Shown: positions 33,403 through 41,840, counted from the stretch's first letter. The stretch is DNA of 64,000 nucleotides from PALSA-612 sp035652235 (GCA_035652235.1 DASREE010000008.1:1-64000); one strand, 5' to 3'. Notes: generated by a model from the letters alone, not told the origin. Numbers and translations are program-made.

Positions 33403-34095
33403 TCAGGGTCGCACGCCGAACACCTTCCGGTACAGCGCCTCCCAGTCGCGGGCGATTGCCTGCCGCGCGTAGGCGAGCGACAGCCTGCCTGCGCAGACGA
33501 GGTCGTGCAGGCGGTTCTCGAGCCGGTCCTTCACCCGGTAGCCAGGCCGCGCGGCCGCCCGCTCCGGGAACAGGTTGGCCATGTCGTTCGAGCCGCCCAG
33601 CTCGAGCGGGACGACGTGGTCGATCTCGAGCTCCCGTCCGTAGCGGCCGGGCTCGAGCCCGTACTCGGCCTCGACGGCCGCCTTCTCCGACTCGGGGACG
33701 TTGCGCACGAAGGCCGTGCGGAAGCCGGGCGCGCAGATGACCGAGGTGGTTAGGCCGCTGTCGTAGGCGCCCGGCGAGCAGGTCGGGTCGGGCCGCGGGC
33801 CGAGAGCGCAGCCACGCGTCTTCGTCCGGCGCCCGAGGAGCACGGTTCTCCCCAGCCGGACCGCCGGACGCGAGGCAGACGGCCTCGCCGCCCGGGCGGG
33901 CGAGCTTGCTGCCGTGGCGGAGCCCAGCCAGGCGGCGACGCCGCCGTGGTGCGAGCACGTGCCGGAACGGTGCTGCGAGAAGCTGTAGCTGCCGTCCCGG
34001 CAGCGAGCGGTCGCGCCTGGCGGGGGCGAGGCGGCCGAGACAGCGGTCGTGGCGAGCGCGGCAAGGACGAGTCCCAAAAGGACGATGCGAGACAC
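33403..34095 (-). CDS. Secreted DUF3761-HNH nuclease-like protein
   Basis: A 230-residue exported protein with a signal peptide (IVLLGLVLAALATTAVSAAS, residues 4-23). After it comes a DUF3761 module near residues 32-58, CRDGSYSFSQHRSGTCSHHGGVAAWL, two cysteines with a histidine pair. A variable basic stretch follows, then a C-terminal HNH-like core with ELEIDHVVPLELGGSNDMANLFPE near residue 170. The D-H-V-V-P and N-L pattern fits a metal-dependent HNH endonuclease. The predicted location is outside the membrane. ATG 34095. No immunity gene is evident next to it. Confidence 0.8.
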   Translation of the reverse strand: MSRIVLLGLVLAALATTAVSAASPPPGATARCRDGSYSFSQHRSGTCSHHGGVAAWLGSATAASSPARAARPSASRPAVRLGRTVLLGRRTKTRGCALGPRPDPTCSPGAYDSGLTTSVICAPGFRTAFVRNVPESEKAAVEAEYGLEPGRYGRELEIDHVVPLELGGSNDMANLFPERAAARPGYRVKDRLENRLHDLVCAGRLSLAYARQAIARDWEALYRKVFGVRP

Positions 34096-34259
34096 CCCGG
34101 GATGGTACGTCCACCCCCAGGACGGACCGCGACAGGCTCAGAACGCAGCCCGCGAGCGGGCAGGGATCCGCCGGCTCGCCACCGCAGGCGACGGTCATGA
34201 GCGCCACGCCTCCGCGCCGCCCGGCCCACGCCGGCGCGATCGGGCCAGCCGCCGGCGCG

Positions 34260-34625
34260 TCAGGCCGCGCGCGAGCGCTCCAGCTCGGCGGCACGGTCCC
34301 GCGCCTGCGCGTGCCGGCCGTCCATCGAGCCTTCCGCGGCATCGTCCGTCAGCTCCTCGACCCCGAGCAGGAGGAGGACGCCGAGCGCGAGCGCCGGGGT
34401 CGCCGTCGCGCCCGCAGCCACGAGCAGCGCGAGCGAGAGCCCGGAGACGGCAGCCGGCAGACGCCCGTCCCCTTCCTCGGCCACCTCGCCCACGCGCTCG
34501 AGCAGGTGCGCCGAGGCGGCGGCGATGGCCGCCAGCAGCACGAGCGAGGCGGCTCCGCCGGCGCCGGCGAGGCTGACGAGGAGGCCGATCGCGCCGAGCG
34601 CCGGCGCTGCGAGGCGGAGCCGCAC
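34260..34625 (-). CDS. Small integral membrane protein, 121 aa
   Basis: A 121-residue protein with about four hydrophobic segments, including LAAPALGAIGLLVSLAGAGGAASLVLLAAIAAASAHLL, VSGLSLALLVAAGATATP and ALALGVLLLLGVEEL, and a charged C-terminal tail (DGRHAQARDRAAELERSRAA). The start is probably GTG 34625 (VRLRLAAPALG), with CGAGAGGG about 12 nt upstream. I do not recognise the family. It is divergent from the UPF0173 hydrolase. Confidence 0.6.
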   Translation of the reverse strand: MRLRLAAPALGAIGLLVSLAGAGGAASLVLLAAIAAASAHLLERVGEVAEEGDGRLPAAVSGLSLALLVAAGATATPALALGVLLLLGVEELTDDAAEGSMDGRHAQARDRAAELERSRAA

Positions 34626-34727
34626 GGACTCAGCTTCGCCCTCTCGTCGGACGTTCCTGCGGCGGACGGCCGCGGCCGGCCGGCCGGACGCCGGGGCAGG
34701 CGTGCCCGCTCGGCTAGGCTGACGGGC

Positions 34728-35423
34728 ATGGCCAAGACCCTCACCTGGCTCGGGCATGCGAGCTTCCGGCTCGACAGCCCGGGCGGAAAGCGCATCTACG
34801 TCGACCCGTTCCTCACCGGCAACCCGAAGTGCCCGCAGGACGAGGCCTCGCCCGAGCGCGTGGACGTGATCGCGGTCACCCACGGCCACGGCGACCACGT
34901 CGGCGACACCGTCGACCTCGCGAAGCAGCACGGCTGCCCCGTCGTCGCCCTCGTCGAGCTGAGCAGGTGGCTCGCAGACCAGGGCGTTGACCAGGCGAAG
35001 CTCCCGGGCCCGAACAAGGGCGGCACCGTCGCCGTCGACGGCGTTCGCTTCACGCTCACGAACGCCTTCCACTCCGGCTCGGCGCCGGACGGCTCGTACG
35101 GCGGTGAGCCTGCCGGCATCGTCGTCACCCTCGAGGACGACACGGCGGTCTACTTCGCCGGGGACACCTGCGTGTTCGGCGACATGAAGCTGATCGGACG
35201 GATCTACCAGCCATCGGTGGCCGTCCTGCCGATCGGCGACCACTACACGATGGGGCCGCGCGAGGCGGCCGTCGCGCTCGAACTGCTCGGCGCGAGGCGG
35301 TGCGTGCCCTGCCACTGGGGGACGTTCCCGGTGCTGCAGGGAACGCCCGCGCAGCTGCGCGAGCTGGCGCCGCAGGGCGTCGAGATCGTCGACGTCGAGC
35401 CGGGCGGGACGATCGAGCTGTGA
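34728..35423 (+). CDS. UPF0173 metal-dependent hydrolase (metallo-beta-lactamase fold)
   Basis: A 231-residue metallo-beta-lactamase-fold protein of the UPF0173/YtkL group. It starts KTLTWLGHASFRLDSPGGKRIYVDPFLTGNP and has the zinc motif THGHGDHVGD near residues 51-60, plus YFAGDTCVFGDM and GDHYTMGP further on. The true substrate of this group is not known. ATG 34728 lies 7 nt after TAGGCT (34715-34720), a leaderless start. The next two plus-strand genes follow closely and may share its transcript. Confidence 0.9.
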   Translation: MAKTLTWLGHASFRLDSPGGKRIYVDPFLTGNPKCPQDEASPERVDVIAVTHGHGDHVGDTVDLAKQHGCPVVALVELSRWLADQGVDQAKLPGPNKGGTVAVDGVRFTLTNAFHSGSAPDGSYGGEPAGIVVTLEDDTAVYFAGDTCVFGDMKLIGRIYQPSVAVLPIGDHYTMGPREAAVALELLGARRCVPCHWGTFPVLQGTPAQLRELAPQGVEIVDVEPGGTIEL

Positions 35424-35439
35424 GCGGTGGGCGGCTGCG

Positions 35440-35715
35440 GTGAGAGAGCGCTGGCTCGGCGCCACCGGTCGCAAGGTGCCCGAGATCGCCGTCGAGGGAG
35501 AGCTGGAGGTGCCGGTGGACGCGCTCGTCCTCGACCGGCTCGACCTCCCCGCGCTCGAGCAGGCCCACCGGTCCGGCCGTCCCGTGCTCGTCCGCGCCGC
35601 CTCCGCCGACGCGGTCAAGGCGGCGCTCGCGCGGCCGGAGGTGGCGTGCGTGCTCGTGCCGGCGCACGCGCGCTCGCTGCTCGACCTCGACCTGCGCGAG
35701 CTGACATATGGCTGA
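35440..35715 (+). CDS. Hypothetical protein, 91 aa
   Basis: A 91-residue protein, MRERWLGATGRKVPEIAVEG, then an alternating acidic/alanine region and VLVPAHARSLLDLDLRELTYG. No family is recognised. The frame is kept because it is coupled: GTG 35440 lies 17 nt after the UPF0173 stop and its end overlaps the start of the DUF1028 gene by 8 nt. Its strand, spacing and GC-rich third positions fit a real gene. Confidence 0.6.
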   Translation: MRERWLGATGRKVPEIAVEGELEVPVDALVLDRLDLPALEQAHRSGRPVLVRAASADAVKAALARPEVACVLVPAHARSLLDLDLRELTYG

Positions 35716-36553
35716 CCGCCACCGGGTGGCGACGTACTCGATCGTCGCCTGCGACCTGGAGGCGGGTCAGTGGGGCGTGGGCGTGCAGTCCAAGTTCCTC
35801 GCAGTCGGAGCGGTCGTGCCCTGGGCCGAGGCCGGCGTGGGGGCGGTCGCGACGCAGTCGTACGCGAACCCGCGCTACGGCCCGGACGGCCTGGCGCTGC
35901 TGCGCGAGGGGCTGTCGGCAGCGGAGGTCGTCGAGCGGCTCGTCGCGGCCGACGAGGGCCGGGCGCAGCGGCAGGTCGGCGTGGTCGACGCCCGCGGCGG
36001 CGCCGCGACCTACACCGGGGAGGAGTGTCACGCCTGGGCTGGGGGCCGCACCGGCCCCTGCTACGCCGCACAGGGCAACATCCTCGTCTCCGCCGACACC
36101 GTCGACGCCCTCGCCGAGACGTTCGAGCGCACGGCGGGAGCGTCGCTCGCCGTGCGCCTGCTCGACTGCCTCGACGCGGCGCAGGCCGCAGGCGGCGACC
36201 GGCGCGGCCAGCAGTCGGCGAGCCTCCTCGTCGTCGAGCGCGACGCAGGGTACGCAGGCCTGAGCGACGTGGTCGTCGACCTGAGGGTCGACGACCACGA
36301 GCGGCCGCTCGCCGAGCTCCGCCGTCTCTTCCGCCTCCACCAGCACCTGTTCGGACGGACGCCGACCGACGAGTGGGTCACGGTGGACGCCGCGCTCGCC
36401 GCCGAGCTCGCCGACCGGCTCGCCCGGCTCGGCTACCAGGGGCCGCTCGAGCAGGCGATGCGCGCCTGGGCGGGGGCCGAGAACCTCGAGGAGCGCATCG
36501 ACGGCGTCGAGCGCATCGACCCCGTCGTGCTCGAGGTCCTGCGGAGCGCATGA
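35708..36553 (+). CDS. DUF1028 family protein (Ntn-hydrolase-like)
   Basis: A 281-residue DUF1028 protein, predicted to have an Ntn-hydrolase fold. It begins TYSIVACDLEAGQWGVGVQSKFLAVGAVVPWAEAGVGAVATQSYANPRYGPDGL, the family hallmark, and contains GPCYAAQGNILV. After the core, a C-terminal region has the putative peptidoglycan-binding-like segment DDHERPLAELRRLFRLHQHLFG. Enzymes of this group are thought to cut amide or peptide bonds, but no activity is firmly known. ATG 35708 overlaps the preceding gene. Confidence 0.88.
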   Translation: MADRHRVATYSIVACDLEAGQWGVGVQSKFLAVGAVVPWAEAGVGAVATQSYANPRYGPDGLALLREGLSAAEVVERLVAADEGRAQRQVGVVDARGGAATYTGEECHAWAGGRTGPCYAAQGNILVSADTVDALAETFERTAGASLAVRLLDCLDAAQAAGGDRRGQQSASLLVVERDAGYAGLSDVVVDLRVDDHERPLAELRRLFRLHQHLFGRTPTDEWVTVDAALAAELADRLARLGYQGPLEQAMRAWAGAENLEERIDGVERIDPVVLEVLRSA

Positions 36554-36692
36554 GGCGCCCTCTCGAGCAGGCGTGCCCGTATCCGCAACCGACGCTGACG
36601 ACCCGCGCTTCCGGGAGCTCGTCGAGACGCCGTCCACAGACGCTGGCGGCCATCGTCGGCTCACCCGGAGCCCGATGTCCCCCCGCCCGTCG

Positions 36693-37436
36693 CTACTCGC
36701 GCTCGCCGGGTAGACGCAGGCCGACGGCGCGCCGGCGCAAGGCCGGCACGGGATCCGACTCGGGGCGTGCGACGACGAGCACGGCGCCGTAGGAGCCGCT
36801 GCCCGCGAGCGCCTCGACGAACAGCTGCAGGCCGGCGGCGAGCGCGAACGCCTTGTACGCCTGCTCCCCGCCGAACGGCACGAGGTCGTCCGGCGAGGCG
36901 AGTCCGGCGAGCACGTCCCCGTGCGTGACCCTGCCCATGGAGACATCGGCGACGAGCGGCCGGCCGTCCGAGCTGGGGACGGCGATCGCGAGCGGCGTCG
37001 TCCCGACGAGCGGCGGGCCGCCGTCGGGGTGCGCCAGGCGCGGAGGCGACGTCGCGGTCAGGGCGGCGCACAGACCGCCCGTCGCGAGCCGCCGTACCCA
37101 GTAGCCGAGCGCCCCGGTCGGGAAGCAGGCCTCGGCGACGACGACGCGTGCACGTTCCGGCGGATCGGCGAGCTGGGCGGCGCAGATCGCGTCGAGGGTC
37201 AGGTAGCCGACAGCACCGCGGCCGTGCCAGCGCTCGTACGCCCCGTCGGCGGCGACGCGCTCGGGCCTCGCGGTCGGGTCGAGCCCGTCGAGCGTCGCCA
37301 GCCACTCCACCCGCGCCAGCCCGTGTCCGCGCTTGCCGCGCCGCTCGGCGTCGAGGAAGTGGTCGGCGAGCGTGCGCGCATCGCAGCTCGAGAAGCCGAG
37401 CGCGGCGAGCCGCTCGAGGACCTCGTCTCGGTTCAG
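36693..37436 (-). CDS. Compact Ldh2/malate-lactate dehydrogenase family protein
   Basis: A 247-residue member of the Ldh2/YlbC-YiaK family (NAD-dependent malate, lactate or related 2-hydroxyacid dehydrogenases). It has LADHFLDAERRGKRGHGLARVEW, the substrate-His segment; PPRLAHPDGGPPLVGTTPLAIAVP; and FGGEQAYKAFALAAGLQLFVEALAGS. It is about 90 residues shorter than the usual 330-350, with the central insert and C-terminus trimmed. No ATG, GTG or TTG begins the domain. The likely start is CTG 37436, which overlaps the mrp stop as CTGA, like the ATGA/GTGA couplings elsewhere. Enzymatic activity is uncertain. Confidence 0.7.
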   Translation of the reverse strand: MNRDEVLERLAALGFSSCDARTLADHFLDAERRGKRGHGLARVEWLATLDGLDPTARPERVAADGAYERWHGRGAVGYLTLDAICAAQLADPPERARVVVAEACFPTGALGYWVRRLATGGLCAALTATSPPRLAHPDGGPPLVGTTPLAIAVPSSDGRPLVADVSMGRVTHGDVLAGLASPDDLVPFGGEQAYKAFALAAGLQLFVEALAGSGSYGAVLVVARPESDPVPALRRRAVGLRLPGERE

Positions 37437-38497
37437 GACAGGACTGGGAGCGGTTTGAACGTGCGGCGCGTCGCCTCGACAGCCTCGGCGATCGCCACGA
37501 CGGCTCGGGCCGCGGCGGCGTGGGGGTCGCTCCAGACGATCGGCTCGCCCCGGTCGCCCGCCTCGCGCAGGCGCAGGTCGAGGGGCACCGTCCCGAGCAG
37601 CGGCACGCCGACGCTCGAGGCAAGCTCGGCGCCGCCGCCCGAGCCGAACACGTCCGAGGTCATGTTCTCGATCACGCCGATCAGGCGCATGCCCGTCTTC
37701 TGCGCCATCAAGGCGGCGCGCGCGGCCACCTCCTGCGCGAGCGGCTGCGGCGTCGTCACGATCACCGCCTCCGCCCGGGGGAGCAGCTGCCCGAGCGAGA
37801 TGGAGACGTCGCCCGTCCCCGGCGGCATGTCCACGAGCAGCACGTCGAGCTCGCCCCAGTGCACGTCGGACAGGAACTGTTCGAGAGCGCGGTGCAGCAT
37901 CGGCCCGCGCCACATGACGGGCGCGTTCTCGTCGAGGAAGAAGCCGATCGACATCAGCTTCACGTCGCGCTTCACGGGCGGCACGATCATCTCGTCGACC
38001 ACCACCGGGCGCTGCGACACGCCGAGCAGGTGCGGGACCGAGTGGCCGTAGATGTCGGCGTCGAGCACTCCCACCCGGCGCCCGAGGGCGGAGAGCGCAG
38101 CGGCGAGGTTGACCGTCAGCGACGACTTACCGACGCCTCCCTTGCCGCTTGCGACCGCGAGGACGCGCGTGGAGCGGTCGACGGCGACGCCCTTGGATCG
38201 CTCGGCAACGCCTCCGCGGAGCTTCGTCGTCAGCTTCGCCTTCTCCTCGGGGGACATGACGTCGAAGACGACGCGTGTCGCAGTCACGCCAGGGAGAGCG
38301 CCGACGTGCTCGGCCACCTGCTGCTCGAAGCTCGCCCGGAGCGGGCATCCGGGTACGGTGAGCGCGATCATCACCGTCACCGAGCCGGCGTCGACCTCGA
38401 CGCCGCGGATCATGTCCAGATCCGTCACCGGCCGGCGGAGCTCCGGATCGACGACGCGTTCGAGCGCCTTCCAGACGTCGTCGCGCGAGGGCTCCAT
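37433..38497 (-). CDS. mrp: Mrp/NBP35-family iron-sulfur cluster carrier ATPase (ApbC)
   Basis: A 354-residue Mrp protein that loads Fe-S clusters onto target proteins in the cytoplasm. The N-terminal MIP18/DUF59 domain (VWKALERVVDPELRRPVTDL, then VTVMIALTVPGCPLR) covers residues 1-95. The P-loop GKGGVGKSS is near 117. The partner-binding CxxC seen in many Mrp proteins is replaced: the region reads ENMTSDVFGSGGGAEL without cysteines. ATG 38497 follows TACCCT by 7 nt. It is coupled to the short dehydrogenase by a 4-nt overlap. Confidence 0.93.
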   Translation of the reverse strand: MEPSRDDVWKALERVVDPELRRPVTDLDMIRGVEVDAGSVTVMIALTVPGCPLRASFEQQVAEHVGALPGVTATRVVFDVMSPEEKAKLTTKLRGGVAERSKGVAVDRSTRVLAVASGKGGVGKSSLTVNLAAALSALGRRVGVLDADIYGHSVPHLLGVSQRPVVVDEMIVPPVKRDVKLMSIGFFLDENAPVMWRGPMLHRALEQFLSDVHWGELDVLLVDMPPGTGDVSISLGQLLPRAEAVIVTTPQPLAQEVAARAALMAQKTGMRLIGVIENMTSDVFGSGGGAELASSVGVPLLGTVPLDLRLREAGDRGEPIVWSDPHAAAARAVVAIAEAVEATRRTFKPLPVLS

Positions 38498-38847
38498 GAC
38501 GCTGAGGGTACCTGTCCGGGTCCGCGCCTGAGCGACCTGTCCGGGTCCGTGCCGCCGCTGCCGAGGCGGCCACGGACGGAGCGGGGCGCGGGTCGTGCGC
38601 CGACTGGGCAGACGACAGGCGCGTCCCGCGCGCGCCCACGCGTGCGCGACACCCCACCCTGGGTGGGGAGAGGATCCACCCTCCTCCCGCTGCCAGCGTA
38701 CCGCGAATCCGCGCACGCGTTCGTCACGAGAGCGGGCCGGTTGTGCGCCGATCGCGGGCCGGTTGCGCGCCGATCGCTTGCGTCCCGTCGTCGCCTGCCC
38801 CCGGTGGGCACCGACCGGAGTCTGCACCGGTGTTTTGATATCGGGCG
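38498..38847. other. Divergent intergenic region with tandem duplications
   Basis: About 350 bp between mrp and the ABC permease, with no gene seen. It contains CCTGTCCGGGTCCG at 38511 and 38536 (25-bp period), a 22-bp unit GCGGGCCGGTTG(T/C)GCGCCGATC at 38732 and 38754 (one mismatch), and the palindrome CCCCACCC-T-GGGTGGGG near 38652. TGATAT (38836-38841) ends 6 nt before the permease GTG and is the probable -10. Confidence 0.7.
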
Positions 38848-39954
38848 GTGACCTGGCTCGGCCTCGTCTGGCGCAACCTCATGCGCCGCCCCGTGCGCAC
38901 CGCGCTGACCTCGGCCGGCGTCGCCATCGGCGTCGGGCTGATCGTGGCGCTCCTCTCCATCGCCGCCGGCGTCAGGCGCACCGCCGCCGACCTCATCCAT
39001 GTCGGCCGGGCAGACTTCGGTGTCTTCCAGCAGGGAGCGAGCGACCTCACCCGCTCGCTCCTGCCCGAGTCGCTCGGGCCGAAGCTGCGCTCGACCTCCG
39101 GCGTCGCCGAGGTCGCCGACATCTTCCTGCGCGTCAGCCGCGTCCAGGGCCACGACGCCTTCCTCGTCTTCGGGCTGGAGCGCGGCCAGTTCGCGATGCG
39201 CCGCTTCGTCATCGTGGCCGGCCGCCGGGCGCGCGACGACGAGGCGCTCGTCGGCGACCAGGCCGCCCGCACGCTCGGCGTCCACCCGGGCGACACGCTT
39301 CGCGTCGAGAACCGCCACTTCCGGATCGCCGGCCTCTACCACTCGGGCAACCACTTCGAGGACGTGGGCGCGGTGCTGCCCCTGCGCGTCGTCCAGCGCC
39401 TCGCCGGCCGCCCCGGCGAGGTGACGACGTTCGGCGTCGCCGTACAGCTCGGACGCCGCCCGAGCGACGTGGCCCGGCTGATCGAGAAGCGCTTCCCCGG
39501 TACGACCGCCGTCACCGAGCCCGGTCAGGTGGTGAAGGTCGACACGTCGAGCAGGCTCGTCGTCAACACGGGCTGGATCTTCTCCCTGCTTGCGCTCATC
39601 GTCGGTGGCATCGGGGTCACGAACACGATGGCGATGTCCGTGTTCGAGCGCATCCACGAGATCGGGATCATGCGTGCGGTCGGCTGGCCCGGCCGGCAGA
39701 TCGCAGCGCTCGTCGTCAGCGAAGCGATCGGGATCGGGCTGCTCGCGCTCGCGCTCGGGCTCGCCTGCGGCTACGGCGCCGCCGAGCTGTTCTCGCGACG
39801 CGGCAACCTCTCCGAGCTGGCGCAGCCGGACTTCACCGCGGGCGTGTTCGCCTGGGGGCTCGCTTTCGCGCTCGGGGTGGCGGTGATCGGCGCGCTCTAC
39901 CCCGCGTGGCGCGCCGTCCGCCTCGAGCCGATCGAGGCGCTCCGCCGCGAGTGA
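38848..39954 (+). CDS. MacB/FtsX-type ABC transporter permease
   Basis: A 368-residue permease with four helices in the MacB arrangement: TM1 near residues 18-42 (RTALTSAGVAIGVGLIVALLSIAAG), a large extracytoplasmic MacB domain of about 220 residues, then three helices after GGIGVTNTMAMSVFERIHEIGIMRAVGW, the cytoplasmic coupling loop. Such proteins act by mechanotransmission, for example lipoprotein release or peptide export. GTG 38848. Its likely ATPase is the convergent gene at 39985-40695, so the pair is not in one operon. Confidence 0.87.
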   Translation: MTWLGLVWRNLMRRPVRTALTSAGVAIGVGLIVALLSIAAGVRRTAADLIHVGRADFGVFQQGASDLTRSLLPESLGPKLRSTSGVAEVADIFLRVSRVQGHDAFLVFGLERGQFAMRRFVIVAGRRARDDEALVGDQAARTLGVHPGDTLRVENRHFRIAGLYHSGNHFEDVGAVLPLRVVQRLAGRPGEVTTFGVAVQLGRRPSDVARLIEKRFPGTTAVTEPGQVVKVDTSSRLVVNTGWIFSLLALIVGGIGVTNTMAMSVFERIHEIGIMRAVGWPGRQIAALVVSEAIGIGLLALALGLACGYGAAELFSRRGNLSELAQPDFTAGVFAWGLAFALGVAVIGALYPAWRAVRLEPIEALRRE

Positions 39955-39984
39955 CCCCGGCCGGGGGCGCGCCTCGGCCTGGCG

Positions 39985-40695
39985 CTAGCGCCCTCGCCCG
40001 TGAGCGGTCACCCGCGCGACGGCGGGCTCGATGCGCCCGTCGCGGAGACGCAGGATGCGGTCGGCGCTCTCGGCGACGTCCTCGTCGTTTGTGACGAGCA
40101 GGATGGTCATGCCACGGCGCTCGCGCAGCGACAGGAGCAGCTCGACGATCTGCGCTCCCGTCACCGAGTCGAGCGCGCCCGTCGGCTCGTCGGCGAGCAG
40201 GAGCCGCGGCCCGTTCGCGAGCGCGCGGGCGATCGCCACACGCTGGCGCTCGCCGCCCGAGAGCGTGCTCGGTGTCGCCTTGGCCCGATGGGCGATGGCG
40301 CAGTCGGCGAGCAGCTCGCGCGCCGCCGCCACCCGCTGCGCGCGGGAGCGACCGCGGCCGATCATCGGCAGCTCGACGTTCTCGAGCGCGTTCAGCGTCG
40401 GGAGCAGGTGGTGGAACTGGAACACAAACCCGACCGTCGCCGCCCGGTATTCGGACGGATTCGCCAGGCGCTCGAGCCGCTCGCCGCCGACCACGATCGA
40501 CCCCGAGTCCGGCCGGTCGAGCGCCCCGATGAGGTTGAGCAGAGTGCTCTTGCCACCGCCCGACGGGCCCGTGATGGAGACGAAATCGCCCGGCGCGAGC
40601 CGGAAGGACACCTCGTCGAGCGCGCGGATCCTGCCGCCCTCGAACGACTTCGAGACGCGGTCGACGACGACCTCGACCCCGCCGCCGCCACTCAT
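39985..40695 (-). CDS. LolD/MacB-type ABC transporter ATPase
   Basis: A 236-residue ATP-binding subunit of the LolD/MacB group. Walker A GPSGGGKST is near residues 43-51, Q-loop VFQFHHLLPTL, signature LSGGERQR near 140 and Walker B LLLADEPTGALD. It reads VSITGPSGGGKST and ITLL-type VTNDEDVAESADRIL at the D/H region, where the usual switch H (VTHD) is replaced by N (VTND). Its stop faces the permease stop at 31 nt. ATG 40695 overlaps the lipoprotein stop (ATGA). Confidence 0.88.
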   Translation of the reverse strand: MSGGGGVEVVVDRVSKSFEGGRIRALDEVSFRLAPGDFVSITGPSGGGKSTLLNLIGALDRPDSGSIVVGGERLERLANPSEYRAATVGFVFQFHHLLPTLNALENVELPMIGRGRSRAQRVAAARELLADCAIAHRAKATPSTLSGGERQRVAIARALANGPRLLLADEPTGALDSVTGAQIVELLLSLRERRGMTILLVTNDEDVAESADRILRLRDGRIEPAVARVTAHGRGR

Positions 40696-41105
40696 GCGTG
40701 CGGATGCACCGCGTAGGAGAGGATCACGCTGCCCTTTGCCGTCTTCACCACCACCTGGAAGACGAGCGTCACGCCCGGGATGGCGGAGTTCCGCGGCCAG
40801 TTCACCCAGTCGCGGAAGCGCCCGACGATCGGGTAGTTCCTGATGTCCTTCTTCACCCGGCCGAACTGGACCGGGTGGATGCCGCCGAGCGGGTCCTTGA
40901 TCCGCACCGTGATCCGCGCGCGCAGCGGCCGCCCGCGCAGGTCGGTGACGCGCACCGTGTAGTACCAGTTGACGATGATCTTCGGCCTGTGCGTGTCCGC
41001 GGTCAGCGTCGCCCGGAACGGGCGGCGCGCCGCCGGGGCGGTCGCGGCCAGGCAGCCCGCGAGCGCGACGAGCGCGACGAAGGGCACAAGTCGCCGAAGC
41101 CCCAC
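40692..41105 (-). CDS. Predicted lipoprotein, possible partner of the ABC system
   Basis: A 137-residue exported protein with a lipobox: VPFVALVALAGCLAAT, so the mature protein would be anchored by the Cys. The rest is an Ig-like beta domain (IIVNWYYTVRVTDLRGRPLRARITVRIKDP, then IPGVTLVFQVVVKTAKGSVILSYAV). GTG 41105 is favoured because TAGCAT ends 6 nt upstream; GTG 41111 directly abuts that box. It overlaps the ABC ATPase by 4 nt, so the two are coupled, and it may deliver cargo or stiffen the transporter (inference). Confidence 0.72.
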   Translation of the reverse strand: MGLRRLVPFVALVALAGCLAATAPAARRPFRATLTADTHRPKIIVNWYYTVRVTDLRGRPLRARITVRIKDPLGGIHPVQFGRVKKDIRNYPIVGRFRDWVNWPRNSAIPGVTLVFQVVVKTAKGSVILSYAVHPHA

Positions 41106-41114
41106 GAACACATG

Positions 41115-41840
41115 CTACGCCTCGCGTCGAGGCCTGAGAAGGAGCGCGTTGCGGACGGCGAAGCCCCGCTGGTCGTTGTTGAAGTACGCGTACACCGCCG
41201 CCCGTGCACGCCAGCCCGCGATCCGTCGCCGCCACTCGTCGAGCTCGCCGCGGGAGTAGTTTCCCTCGACGCCGCGGCCGTGGTGGAAGCGCACGTACGT
41301 CCACTCGGCCGTGAGCTCGTGCAGCTGGAACGGGCGGCGCGGATGGTCGCCGATCGCGAGCGCCGCCCCGCGCTCGCGCAGGAGCGCCATCACCTCGGGA
41401 GCGAACCAGCTGGCGTGACGCAGCTCGACCGCGTGCAGCCCGGGCGGCAGCGCGTCGAGGAAGGAGGCGAGCCGCTCGTCGTCCCGCTGGAAGCTCTCCG
41501 GGAGCTGCCACAGCACGGGGCCGAGCTTTCCCGCCGCCGTGAGCGGCTCGAGCGGCGCGTAGAAGCGCTCGACGCCGCCGCCGGTGTCCCGCAGCCGCTT
41601 CACGTGCGTCAGGTAGCGGCTGCCTTTGACCGCGAACAGGAAGCCGGGAGGCGTCTGCTCCGCCCAGCCCCGCGCCGCCCTCTCGGTCGGCAGGCGGTAG
41701 AAGGTGGCGTTCACCTCGACGGTGTCGAACAGGGTCGCGTAGTGCTCGAGCCAGCGGCGGACGGGAAGACCCGGCGGGTAGACGACCCCGCGCCAGTGCG
41801 CGTAGATCCAGCCGCAGCAGCCGACCCGGAGCGGCTTCAC
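41115..41840 (-). CDS. DUF72 family protein
   Basis: A 241-residue DUF72 (YecE-like) TIM-barrel protein of unknown function. It has RVGCCGWIYAHWRGVVYPPGLP, then EVNATFYRLP, FLFAVKGSRYLTH and YAYFNNDQRGFAVRNALLL, the family's conserved points. GTG 41840 overlaps the stop of the IMPase gene (GTGA). It is the last of three coupled minus-strand genes, DUF1015-IMPase-DUF72. Confidence 0.88.
   Translation of the reverse strand: MKPLRVGCCGWIYAHWRGVVYPPGLPVRRWLEHYATLFDTVEVNATFYRLPTERAARGWAEQTPPGFLFAVKGSRYLTHVKRLRDTGGGVERFYAPLEPLTAAGKLGPVLWQLPESFQRDDERLASFLDALPPGLHAVELRHASWFAPEVMALLRERGAALAIGDHPRRPFQLHELTAEWTYVRFHHGRGVEGNYSRGELDEWRRRIAGWRARAAVYAYFNNDQRGFAVRNALLLRPRREA

Noticed and set aside
34260..36071. 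603-codon minus-strand frame
   Set aside because: Only the last 121 codons look like a protein (membrane segments); the rest is antisense to the UPF0173 and DUF1028 genes.
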